The notes under the pieces were generated by a model. The model saw only the letters and a list, made by a program, of their open reading frames with translations, did not search any database and was not told the DNA's origin. Shown here in pieces: positions 1 through 6,157 of a DNA stretch of 8,628 bases; the first letter of the stretch is position 1, and each line of letters opens with the position of its first letter. The position numbers and the translations under genes are program-made. The DNA is from BRH-c25 sp964447145 (GTDB lineage: Bacteria; Bacillota; Clostridia; Lutisporales; Lutisporaceae): assembly GCA_964447145.1 (NCBI GenBank), contig CAYURW010000106.1, positions 1-8,628 on the forward strand, read 5' to 3'.

Positions 1-665
1 ACATCCCTGGGTATTTTATATTTGATGCAAAGTATTTCAAATATTCTCTCTGCCGTTACATCATAATCAAAGCCATTTACCTGCCTCCACTTCATTTCGG
101 ATTTCTTGTAATCATATACAAATTCGTCAACATCAAAAGGCAGTTCTACATTATTATCAAATTTAAGCATCTCATAAGCCTCTAGATCAGCTGTATCCGG
201 GGGGATATCATAATCCAGACGAAGTTTTGCGAAGGCATCCCGGGGGGCAGAATTTTCCGGTATTCCGTATTTTTTCTTCCAATTGTCTTCGTCATCCTGA
301 TAGGAAAACCTGATGGGATCTATGAGAATAGGAATTTCGTCCTTATAGCTGTCCCCATTTTTTTCTATTATATTTATAACGGATAGCGCAATGTCATTTA
401 GTGTGCTCTGGGGCACTTCAGTCTTCATTATATTTACAGAATAGCTTTGCTTGTTTCCCGCAATAAGTCGTCCGAATTTGTCTGCAATAAGCCCCCTGGG
501 CGCTGCAACAGATATATTTCTGGTTCTTAAGGTCTCCGACTTTTTCCAATAGTATTCCCCTTTTACCAGCTGCAAATCTGCAAGTCTGAATGAAATGACC
601 AGGAATATCAAAATTATGACTGCCCTGATAATATCAAGCCTATCCTTAAAATATTTTTTGAACAT
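1..665 (-). CDS. mrdA: Penicillin-binding protein 2 (elongation-specific transpeptidase), N-terminal part, cut by window edge
   Basis: This is the 5' end of a class B penicillin-binding protein, the transpeptidase that crosslinks peptidoglycan in the elongation (rod) complex. The window holds 221 complete codons. A short basic cytoplasmic tail is followed by one membrane segment at about residues 12-28. The class B dimerisation-domain signature follows at about residues 50-80: the run APRGLIADKFGRLIAG, then SYSV. The rest is the hydrophilic pedestal region with the Firmicute-type insertion. The transpeptidase domain with SxxK, SxN and KTG would lie beyond the left edge, so it cannot be checked. 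I chose the ATG at 665 because AGGTG sits 5-6 bases upstream; an in-frame ATG at 680 has no comparable site. It follows mreD by 60 bases with no terminator visible, consistent with an mreBCD-mrdA transcript. Assignment as PBP2 rather than another class B PBP rests on N-terminal features plus position. Confidence 0.9.
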   Translation of the reverse strand, partial: MFKKYFKDRLDIIRAVIILIFLVISFRLADLQLVKGEYYWKKSETLRTRNISVAAPRGLIADKFGRLIAGNKQSYSVNIMKTEVPQSTLNDIALSVINIIEKNGDSYKDEIPILIDPIRFSYQDDEDNWKKKYGIPENSAPRDAFAKLRLDYDIPPDTADLEAYEMLKFDNNVELPFDVDEFVYDYKKSEMKWRQVNGFDYDVTAERIFEILCIKYKIPRD

Positions 666-725
666 ATGATCACCTGCCATGTCTTCAGTAATTGTCTCCT
701 GCTCCTTGCTTCCCGGCTACATCAG

Positions 726-1238
726 CTAATATATCCTTTTATCCATAAAGGGGGTCTCATCCAGCTTGTACATCACCCTATACACCATCAAACCTACTAT
801 TGCATTATAAGCCGCCTGGGGCAATATTACCTTCAGCAGCATACCGATATATGGTATCCCGATACTTGAAAAATTCCTTGAAAAATATGAGAACAGAATA
901 AAGCAGTGCTGAGAAATGATAATTGCCGCTGCATTAAAAATAAACGGTGGTATATAACTGTCCTTAAAAACATTTTCGTGGGACTGGCCGATAATATATC
1001 CTGTTACCATGTATGAAAATGCATTGACCCCAATGACCCTTCCATACATGGTATCAATCAGCAGTCCTATTCCTAGTCCGATAAAGGCCCCATAGGAGCT
1101 CCCTCTTATAATGGCGTAGGCTACGATTATCATTATTGAAAAGTCAGGTTTTACCCCGTATATGCGGGTGTATTGCAGTAACGTTGATTCAAATATGACA
1201 TTTACAACAGCCAATATACAAATTACTGCTATCCTCAT
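726..1238 (-). CDS. mreD: Rod-shape-determining membrane protein MreD
   Basis: MreD is a polytopic membrane component of the elongasome, working with MreC, RodA and PBP2. The 170-residue product has the usual family length. Hydrophobic segments lie at about residues 3-21, 32-45, 47-63, 72-85, 97-119 and 131-156. The middle part contains the typical pattern GLGIGLLIDTMYGRVIGVNAF, here with GLLxD and a following glycine-rich turn. The C-terminal helix ends in the family-like NAIVGLMVYRVMYKLDE. The ATG is preceded by AGGAGG at a 6-base spacing, a very good ribosome binding site. The gene begins 53 bases after the mreC stop and ends 60 bases before mrdA, so it belongs to the mre operon. MreD sequences diverge quickly, so position between mreC and mrdA carries much of the identification. 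Confidence 0.93.
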   Translation of the reverse strand: MRIAVICILAVVNVIFESTLLQYTRIYGVKPDFSIMIIVAYAIIRGSSYGAFIGLGIGLLIDTMYGRVIGVNAFSYMVTGYIIGQSHENVFKDSYIPPFIFNAAAIIISQHCFILFSYFSRNFSSIGIPYIGMLLKVILPQAAYNAIVGLMVYRVMYKLDETPFMDKRIY

Positions 1239-1291
1239 TAGCTGCCTCCTGCTTATTTCAATTTCATTGAACTATACATTTAGGACATATA

Positions 1292-2101
1292 TCATTCAAT
1301 TGGCTTAACTACAAATACTTCTTCCAGTCTTTTAAAATCAACTGAGGGTTCTATAACAACAACCTTCTGAAGTTTTCTCTCCTGCTTTTCTACACTCTTG
1401 ACTTTGCCAATATATAAACCCTTAGGCAGTGTACTGTACTCTGAGGTAATTATATCATCACCCTTTACTATGTCCGCCTCAAGTTCCATTATTGCAATAA
1501 CATCAGAACCGGGGCTGCCGGATACAATTCCCATATCCCTTGTCCTATTTACAATTATGCTTACAGAGCTTCTTTCATCTATAATTGCCAAAACCTTTGA
1601 ATAATTGGCCCCAACTTCAATCACTTTTCCTACCAGATGTCCATAATTGACTATTACCGCATCATTGATACCAACTCCGTCTTTTGAACCCTTATTAATT
1701 GTATATACGTCGTACCAATTTCCCGGATCCCTTCCGGTCACACTGGCTCCGACATACTCAAACAGCGAATTGTTATCCTTAAAATCCAGGAGGCTGCGCA
1801 ACCTGTTGTTTTCCAATGCCATCTGTATCAGCTGTCTGTTCTGGTGTTTAAGACTCTCGACTTCTTCCTTCAATGCATCATTTTCTGTTTTAAGGCTTCT
1901 TAATTCATATAAATTCCTGAAGGTATTTTTGAAAAACTCCCCTGAAGAGTAAAACATCCTTTGTACCGGAGTAACTATTCCCCCGAGCAAGTCTTCAACA
2001 GCACTGGGTTTGGCCCTGCCTTGAGAGGTAACAGAAATCAGCGCTATTAGCAATATCGCAATAATTCCTAAAGAAATTAGAAGTTTATTTCTAATCCTCA
2101 T
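1292..2101 (-). CDS. mreC: Rod-shape-determining protein MreC
   Basis: MreC is a single-pass membrane protein whose extracytoplasmic part scaffolds PBP2 and other wall enzymes. The 269-residue product shows the full family layout. A membrane helix lies at about residues 7-25 after a basic N-terminus. A charged heptad-like coiled coil spans about residues 62-107 (LKTENDALKEEVESLKHQN). A C-terminal double beta-barrel follows, with the conserved RDPGNWYDVYTINKG (about 124-138), the GHLVGKVIEVG strand (about 154-164) and YSKVLAIID (about 167-175). Length is normal and there is no break. The ATG has GTGAGG about 8 bases upstream. It starts 74 bases after mreB, a spacer containing a small palindrome described separately, and precedes mreD. 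Confidence 0.96.
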   Translation of the reverse strand: MRIRNKLLISLGIIAILLIALISVTSQGRAKPSAVEDLLGGIVTPVQRMFYSSGEFFKNTFRNLYELRSLKTENDALKEEVESLKHQNRQLIQMALENNRLRSLLDFKDNNSLFEYVGASVTGRDPGNWYDVYTINKGSKDGVGINDAVIVNYGHLVGKVIEVGANYSKVLAIIDERSSVSIIVNRTRDMGIVSGSPGSDVIAIMELEADIVKGDDIITSEYSTLPKGLYIGKVKSVEKQERKLQKVVVIEPSVDFKRLEEVFVVKPIE

Positions 2102-2141
2102 ACTAACTTACCTCACAAATCATGCATTTTTGACAGGTATT

Positions 2142-2153
2142 TGTCAATTGACA
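2142..2153. repeat. Perfect 12-bp palindrome in the mreB-mreC spacer
   Basis: TGTCAATTGACA is a perfect palindrome in the 74-base gap between mreB and mreC. A further TGACA copy lies at 2131-2135, giving three TGACA/TGTCA arms in 23 bases. The arms can pair in two mutually exclusive ways. There is no U-run after either pairing, so an intrinsic terminator is unlikely. The role is unknown; a protein site or a processing/attenuation structure are possibilities. Confidence 0.5.
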
Positions 2154-2175
2154 GTTGCCCGTTTATTCTAAATAG

Positions 2176-3204
2176 TTACTTACTCTTCCGGGCTGAATAG
2201 GATTTGTTTATACTATCGTACTGCTCCAATGCTTTCCCTGTCCCGGAGGCTACACAATCCAGTGGATTTTCGGCAACTCTAACGGGCATTCCAGTCTCCC
2301 GCGCCACCAAAGTATCCAGGCCATATAAAAGAGCCCCGCCTCCCGAAAGCATTATTCCTCTGTCGATTATATCCGAGGCTAATTCAGGAGGGGTTTTTTC
2401 CAGGGTGCTTTTTATTCCCTCCAATATAGTGGCAACAGGTTCCTTTAATGCTTCAAGCACTTCCTCAGAACTTATATGTATGGTTTTGGGCAAACCGGTC
2501 ACCAGATCTCTTCCTTTGATATCCATCGAACCCTCAATTGCCTGAGGATATGCAGAACCGATTGTGATTTTTATTTCCTCACCGGTGCGTTCACCTATAG
2601 CAAGATTATACATTCTTTTAATATAATGTACGATTGCCTCATCCTGCTTGTCGCCTGCAGCCCTGATAGACTTGCTTGTCACTATTCCTCCCAGAGAAAT
2701 AACTGCAATTTCGGCAGTACCTCCCCCCATATTAACTATCATGCTTCCCGTAGGCTCTCCAACAGGGAGGCCGGCACCAATAGCAGCTGCCATAGGTTCC
2801 TCAATAAGCCTTGCAATTCGTGCACCGGCTTGGACTGCAGCCTCTTCCACCGCTCTTTTTTCAACCTCGGTGATCCCGGAGGGCACACTGACCAGAACCC
2901 TAGGCTTACCTACAAGGGAATTGGTATACACCTTCCCTATGAAATGTTTTATCATTCTATATGTGACATTAAAATCTGCGATTACCCCATCCCTCATTGG
3001 TCTTATTGCTACAATGTTTCCGGGAGTTCTCCCTATCATTTTTTTTGCTTCATCCCCGACAGCCATAACAGTATTGGTGTCCAGCTTCATTGCAACGACT
3101 GAAGGTTCCCTGACGATGATTCCTTTACCCTTTACATATACAAGGGTATTTGCTGTGCCTAGATCTATACCAATATCCTTTGATAAAAAACTGAACAAAC
3201 TCAT
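2176..3204 (-). CDS. mreB: Actin-like cell-shape protein MreB, with Asn at the usual phosphate-2 Asp
   Basis: MreB is the bacterial actin that forms membrane-bound filaments orienting the elongation machinery. The 342-residue product has the normal length and all actin-fold motifs. Phosphate-1 is DIGIDLGTANTLVY (residues 10-23). PRVLVSVPSGITEVEKRAV lies at 101-119, the RLIEEPMAAAIGAGLPV segment with catalytic-type Glu136 at 132-148, and the adenosine motif MLSGGGALLYGLD at 285-297. The phosphate-2 loop reads VNMGGGTAE (157-165). Position 158 is Asn, encoded AAT at 2733-2731, where the family almost always has Asp, and residue 164 is Ala rather than Thr. AAGGAGG lies about 11 bases before the ATG, a strong but slightly distant ribosome site. 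It heads mreBCD-mrdA, 145 bases after radC. It could be a paralogue (Mbl or MreBH class), but the operon position favours mreB. Confidence 0.95.
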   Translation of the reverse strand: MSLFSFLSKDIGIDLGTANTLVYVKGKGIIVREPSVVAMKLDTNTVMAVGDEAKKMIGRTPGNIVAIRPMRDGVIADFNVTYRMIKHFIGKVYTNSLVGKPRVLVSVPSGITEVEKRAVEEAAVQAGARIARLIEEPMAAAIGAGLPVGEPTGSMIVNMGGGTAEIAVISLGGIVTSKSIRAAGDKQDEAIVHYIKRMYNLAIGERTGEEIKITIGSAYPQAIEGSMDIKGRDLVTGLPKTIHISSEEVLEALKEPVATILEGIKSTLEKTPPELASDIIDRGIMLSGGGALLYGLDTLVARETGMPVRVAENPLDCVASGTGKALEQYDSINKSYSARKSK

Positions 3205-3349
3205 TATAAATATGTCCTCCTTAGCGAAACATGCGTGGTCATTGGATAATGATCTGAAATGTCTTTAATATGATTTACAACCGGAAAACAAGTTATTCAC
3301 TTCACAAGTATATTTTGCATTTTTGTGTTGATTATCCAAACATTGGACC
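3205..3349 (-). promoter_or_regulatory. radC-mreB intergenic region with inverted repeats; possible mreB control region
   Basis: This 145-base AT-rich gap is the largest inside the maf-radC-mre run and the natural place for an mreB promoter. I find no convincing -35/-10 pair. The direct observations are a 9-base inverted repeat, TTGGATAAT (3242-3250) against ATTATCCAA (3331-3339), and a short palindrome ACTTCACAAGT (3299-3309) with another AAGT half-site beginning at 3290. No terminator-like hairpin with a U-run follows radC, so read-through from upstream is possible. Confidence 0.3.
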
Positions 3350-4045
3350 CTACAACAGACCTTTTTCCTTCAAACTTATATATTTACCATCTCCTAAAAT
3401 TATATGATCGACTAATTCAATGCCAATTAGCTTCCCCGCTTCATTTATCCTTGCGGTTATTGCAACATCCTCACTGCTCGGGGTAGGGTCTCCGCTGGGA
3501 TGATTATGCACCATGATAACACTGGCACTTGATTTTCTAATAGCAGGATTAAAAACCTCTCTCGGATGCACAATTGAGGCATTCAGACTGCCTACGGAAA
3601 TATCCTCAATTGAAATAAGGTTGCATTTTATATTCAGAAGCAATAGCTTCATGTATTCTTTTTTTTGGTATCTCATTTCTTCCATCAGCAAATCGGATAC
3701 ATCCTGAGGACATTTGATTGGCCTATCTGCACCGGGTTCAAAAGCGGCCAGTCTTTTACCCAGTTCAATGGCGGCTTTGATTTGTACAGCCTTTGCCTGT
3801 CCGATCCCTTTTATACTGCTGAGCTGTGCAATGTCGCTGTCAGTAAGATATCTAAGACCCTGTTCCTGCATCAAAAGCCTTTGGGCCAGTATGATCGCAC
3901 TTTCCTCTCTGGTTCCGGTTCGGAGCAAAATAGCCAAAAGCTCCGCATTAGAAAGGGCGGAAGCCCCATGTCTTGCAAGGCGTTCCCTTGGCCTTTCCAT
4001 TTCAGGAAGATCTTTAATTGTGGCGTGCCTTACCTCCGGCTTCAT
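3350..4045 (-). CDS. radC: RadC family JAMM/MPN-domain protein
   Basis: RadC proteins (DUF2466) were once linked to DNA repair, but their cellular role is unresolved. They share the JAMM metalloprotease-like fold. From the ATG at 4045 the product has 231 residues. The N-terminal part has the family opening IKDLPEMERPRERLARHG and ALSNAELLAILLRTGT. A helix-hairpin-helix-like stretch, LSSIKGIGQAKAVQIKAA, lies at about 75-92. The C-terminal domain holds the complete metal motif HNHPSGDPTPSSED with His180, His182, Ser190 and Asp193, so the metal site looks intact. An upstream in-frame TTG at 4066 would add seven residues but has no ribosome site. The ATG has GGAG 10 bases upstream and the resulting N-terminus fits the family better. 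It starts 23 bases after the maf stop. The maf-radC-mreB order is common in bacteria. Confidence 0.94.
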   Translation of the reverse strand: MKPEVRHATIKDLPEMERPRERLARHGASALSNAELLAILLRTGTREESAIILAQRLLMQEQGLRYLTDSDIAQLSSIKGIGQAKAVQIKAAIELGKRLAAFEPGADRPIKCPQDVSDLLMEEMRYQKKEYMKLLLLNIKCNLISIEDISVGSLNASIVHPREVFNPAIRKSSASVIMVHNHPSGDPTPSSEDVAITARINEAGKLIGIELVDHIILGDGKYISLKEKGLL

Positions 4046-4068
4046 AGTAAATACACTCCGCTTCAATT

Positions 4069-4638
4069 CTATATAAGTTTCACCCCGAAATATTCCAGCA
4101 TCCTCCTCAGTCGAAACAGCGGAAGCCCAACGACGTTAAAATAATCCCCTTCGATCCCCTCGATAAATAAAGAACCCTTTCCCTGAATTGCATAGGCTCC
4201 TGCTTTGTCTGCATATTCTCCGGTGTTTATATATGCTTCTATTTCCTCATCCTCCAGCTCTTTCATTTTTACTGCAGTACTTTCATGTCCAGTCTGCATC
4301 TCACCCGAAACAGTGTTTATAATGCTGAGCCCGGATATTACAAGATGCCTCTTCCCACTAAGCTTTCTAAGCATATCTGCAGCATCCTTCCTGCTTTTCG
4401 GCTTCCCCATGATCTCATCAAGAAAGACGACTGTATCAGCCCCGATTATCAGGGCATCTCCATTTACAGAAGAAGCTACGTCCCTGGCCTTCATACAAGC
4501 AAAATACTCTGCCAATTCCGGGGCAGGCAGGTCAGTTATGTTTTCTTCGAACTTTGAAGGTATTATCTCGAATTTCATCCCGATTTGTGTAAGCAGCTCT
4601 TCCCGCCGCGGAGAGTTGGATGCCAGTATGATCCTCAT
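4069..4638 (-). CDS. maf: Maf-type nucleoside triphosphate pyrophosphatase
   Basis: Maf proteins hydrolyse nucleoside triphosphates (dTTP/UTP or modified nucleotides, depending on subfamily) to the monophosphate plus pyrophosphate, and have been linked to septum inhibition in Bacillus. The 189-residue product has every family motif in order: LASNSPRREELL (5-16), the acidic-to-KA segment around 31-51, GADTVV with Asp68 (66-71), GKP with Lys79, SGKRHLVISG (94-103), TGEYADKAGAYAIQGKG (139-155) with Gln152, and GDYFNVVGLPL (164-174). The DKAGAY-IQG pattern resembles the dTTP/UTP-type (YhdE-like) subgroup, but substrate cannot be fixed from sequence. The ATG lies five bases after the DUF4321 stop. 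I see no Shine-Dalgarno upstream of it, so translation probably depends on coupling to DUF4321. Confidence 0.95.
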   Translation of the reverse strand: MRIILASNSPRREELLTQIGMKFEIIPSKFEENITDLPAPELAEYFACMKARDVASSVNGDALIIGADTVVFLDEIMGKPKSRKDAADMLRKLSGKRHLVISGLSIINTVSGEMQTGHESTAVKMKELEDEEIEAYINTGEYADKAGAYAIQGKGSLFIEGIEGDYFNVVGLPLFRLRRMLEYFGVKLI

Positions 4639-4643
4639 ATTAT

Positions 4644-4892
4644 TTAAAGTTTTTTGTATACATAAATAGCAAATATGATCCCCAAAACGCTGAACATGTT
4701 TATGTTGAAATCAAAGCCAAAGGTAAGCCTGAGAACGTGGAAATTCCATTCGTGGGCAGAAACGCCCAATTTGTAGCCATATTTAAGTATAGGCAGGAAG
4801 CTGCCTGCCAGTTCACCTAAAAACCCACCCACAACCAATCCGCATATCACTAAAAGAAGCATTATCCATCCGCTTCTGATGTCTTTTCTCAT
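4644..4892 (-). CDS. Small membrane protein of the DUF4321 family
   Basis: This 82-residue protein resembles the uncharacterised clostridial family DUF4321, usually found next to maf; its function is unknown. A short basic N-terminus (MRKDIRSG) precedes a glycine-containing hydrophobic helix at about residues 9-30 (ICGLVVGGFLGELAG). A polar, aromatic middle (about 37-58, including SAHEWNFHVLRLTFGF) follows, then a second helix at about 66-79, and a basic end YKKL. Two membrane segments with both ends cytoplasmic is the simplest topology, though this is inferred. The ATG at 4892 has GGGAG about 8 bases upstream. A longer reading from 4961 would add 23 non-conserved residues running through a GC-rich hairpin and lacks a ribosome site, so I reject it. 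It is the first gene of the run into maf and radC. Confidence 0.8.
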   Translation of the reverse strand: MRKDIRSGWIMLLLVICGLVVGGFLGELAGSFLPILKYGYKLGVSAHEWNFHVLRLTFGFDFNINMFSVLGIIFAIYVYKKL

Positions 4893-4946
4893 ATACTCAT
4901 CTCCCTTATTACTTATATTTATGATTTTGCAGATCATAGAACAAAG

Positions 4947-4959
4947 GCGGCTTCGCCGC
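4947..4959 (-). promoter_or_regulatory. GC-rich hairpin in the DUF4321 leader; possible attenuator
   Basis: GCGGC-GAA-GCCGC forms a 5-bp all-GC stem with a 3-base loop on the transcribed strand, 54 bases before the DUF4321 start. It is followed by CTTTGTTCT, a broken U-rich run. This is shorter and less U-rich than a typical intrinsic terminator, so strong termination is unlikely. A weak attenuator or a simple stable element are both possible. Confidence 0.35.
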
Positions 4960-5020
4960 ATAATCCCGCACAGGTGTTATTATCCGATGGCCTTCATGTC
5001 TCCTCATATTTCAGTGTAGC

Positions 5021-5077
5021 ATTATAAATTCCATACTTCAACACAATTTATATGAATACGTTTTAGGCGGCTGACAA
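5021..5077 (-). promoter_or_regulatory. Candidate promoter region for DUF4321-maf-radC
   Basis: A perfect TATAAT lies at 5026-5021 (minus strand), but only a poor -35 (TTGTGT at 5046-5041, 14-base spacer) goes with it. A second possible pair is TTGTCA at 5077-5072 with TATAAA at 5052-5047, at a long 19-base spacing. Neither is ideal. The position, after the rnf terminator-like repeat and before DUF4321, is where a promoter is expected. The exact start cannot be fixed from sequence. Confidence 0.35.
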
Positions 5078-5108
5078 AAATAAGGGCATACTTTCAGCGT
5101 AATTTACA

Positions 5109-5142
5109 AATTAAGGGTTAACAGAAATGTTAACCCTTAATT
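5109..5142 (-). terminator. 15-bp perfect inverted repeat after rnfB; probable transcript end of the rnf operon
   Basis: Beginning 10 bases after the rnfB stop, two perfectly complementary 15-base arms (AATTAAGGGTTAACA and TGTTAACCCTTAATT on the plus strand) flank a 4-base loop GAAA. On the rnf transcript the stem is followed by UGUAAAUU rather than a pure U-run, although the stem's own 3' end supplies AAUUU. It probably ends the rnf mRNA or protects its 3' end. The symmetry allows it to act from either side, but no convergent gene is present. Confidence 0.7.
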
Positions 5143-5152
5143 GTGCATCCCT

Positions 5153-6139
5153 TTATTTTAACTCAATAGCATCCTTAGGGCATTTTGATTCGCATTGTCC
5201 GCAACCAACGCATTTGTCTTCTAATACTTTGTGTTTGGCTTTAAGTTCTCCTTCAATTGCATCAAAATTGCAGCTCTTTAGACATATTGTGCAGCCTATG
5301 CACTTATCCTCATCAATAACCGCTTTTTTTCTGTTTGTAAAGTTGGCATATATGGTCCTGGTAGGGCAGACCTCTGCACACATCATACAGTTGGTGCATT
5401 TGCTGTAGTCAATTTTTGCCACATTGTTTTCTACCTTTATGGCATCAAATTTACATGCTTTAACGCATTTCTGGCATGCAATGCATCCGGTCTTGCATAC
5501 TCCCATTACAGATTTGCCTTTTTCTATATTTTTGCAAAGTACTCTTACTTTTTTGGATGCAGGTACTAATTCTATTATACCTTTAGGGCAAGCTGCCATG
5601 CATTTTTTACAAGCAGTGCACTTTTCTTCATCAACAACAGCAACACCATTGACCACGTGTATGGCATCAAAAGGACACTCTCTTACACATGTTCCAAGCC
5701 CCATGCATCCGAAGCGGCAGCCTTTGGCACCGCCGGCAAGCATATCTGCTGCCTTGCAATCCTCAATGCCCTGATATTCATACTTTTCTATTGAATTGTC
5801 CTTATCTCCGCAGCATATGACCCTTGCAACCTGACGCTCCGCATCGCCGGCTTCGATACCCATTATGCCGGCAATTTTTTCAGTAACCTCGTTCCCTCCA
5901 ACGGGGCAAAAGGAAATTGATACTTCTCCCCTTACTATTGCTTCAGCCAGAGCATCACAACCCGCATAACCGCATCCTCCGCAATTCGCACCGGGAAGAA
6001 TTTCTCTTATCTCCGTAACTCTAGGGTCAACCTCAACAGCAAATTTCTTCGATGCATATGCCAATACAATACCGAAAAAAATTGCGGTCCCCCCCAGAAC
6101 TATCACAGGTAAACCTATACTATCAAACAAGGCAGTCAC
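5153..6139 (-). CDS. rnfB: Rnf complex polyferredoxin subunit RnfB
   Basis: RnfB is the membrane-anchored iron-sulfur subunit thought to accept electrons from reduced ferredoxin for the Rnf ferredoxin:NAD+ oxidoreductase. The 328-residue product is the long clostridial form. An N-terminal membrane helix (about residues 9-29) is followed by the Fe-S domain with Cys53, 56, 61 and 78 (GANCGGCGYAGC). Six further cysteine groups follow: 141/145/151/155, 174/177/180/184, 219/222/225/229, 248/251/254/258, 280/283/286/290 and 310/313/316/320. The last five are classic CxxCxxCxxxC motifs; the first has atypical spacing. Extra cysteines at 109, 110, 128, 202 and 215 are also present. The start is uncertain: GTG at 6139 has a weak site, while TTG at 6130 has GAGGTG at a 6-base spacing. 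It follows rnfA by 18 bases and is last in the operon. Confidence 0.96.
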   Translation of the reverse strand: MTALFDSIGLPVIVLGGTAIFFGIVLAYASKKFAVEVDPRVTEIREILPGANCGGCGYAGCDALAEAIVRGEVSISFCPVGGNEVTEKIAGIMGIEAGDAERQVARVICCGDKDNSIEKYEYQGIEDCKAADMLAGGAKGCRFGCMGLGTCVRECPFDAIHVVNGVAVVDEEKCTACKKCMAACPKGIIELVPASKKVRVLCKNIEKGKSVMGVCKTGCIACQKCVKACKFDAIKVENNVAKIDYSKCTNCMMCAEVCPTRTIYANFTNRKKAVIDEDKCIGCTICLKSCNFDAIEGELKAKHKVLEDKCVGCGQCESKCPKDAIELK

Positions 6140-6157
6140 CTCAACTTTCTATAATAG

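Noticed and set aside
2476..3268. Two long plus-strand open frames (206 and 208 codons) opposite mreB
   Set aside because: They lie wholly or largely antisense to a highly conserved gene, have no family-like sequence or ribosome site that I can see, and are explained by the codon pattern of mreB.
3241..3340. DnaA-box-like sequences (TTATCCAAA, TTATCCAAT, TTATTCACT) near mreB
   Set aside because: Each differs from the TTATCCACA consensus at one or two positions. There is no AT-rich unwinding region with clustered perfect boxes and no dnaA/dnaN nearby, so an origin is not supported.
4644..4961. Longer DUF4321 reading starting at 4961
   Set aside because: The extra 23 residues have no membrane or family character and no ribosome site, while the ATG at 4892 has GGGAG at good spacing.
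4896..5010. A possible 32-codon leader ORF upstream of DUF4321 on the minus strand
   Set aside because: There is no Shine-Dalgarno before its ATG, the product has no recognisable features, and it runs through the GC-rich hairpin. Chance is the simpler explanation.
5070..5099. A possible hairpin GCTGA...TCAGC downstream of the rnf inverted repeat
   Set aside because: Only a 5-bp stem with a loop of about 19 bases, and no U-run; too weak to call.
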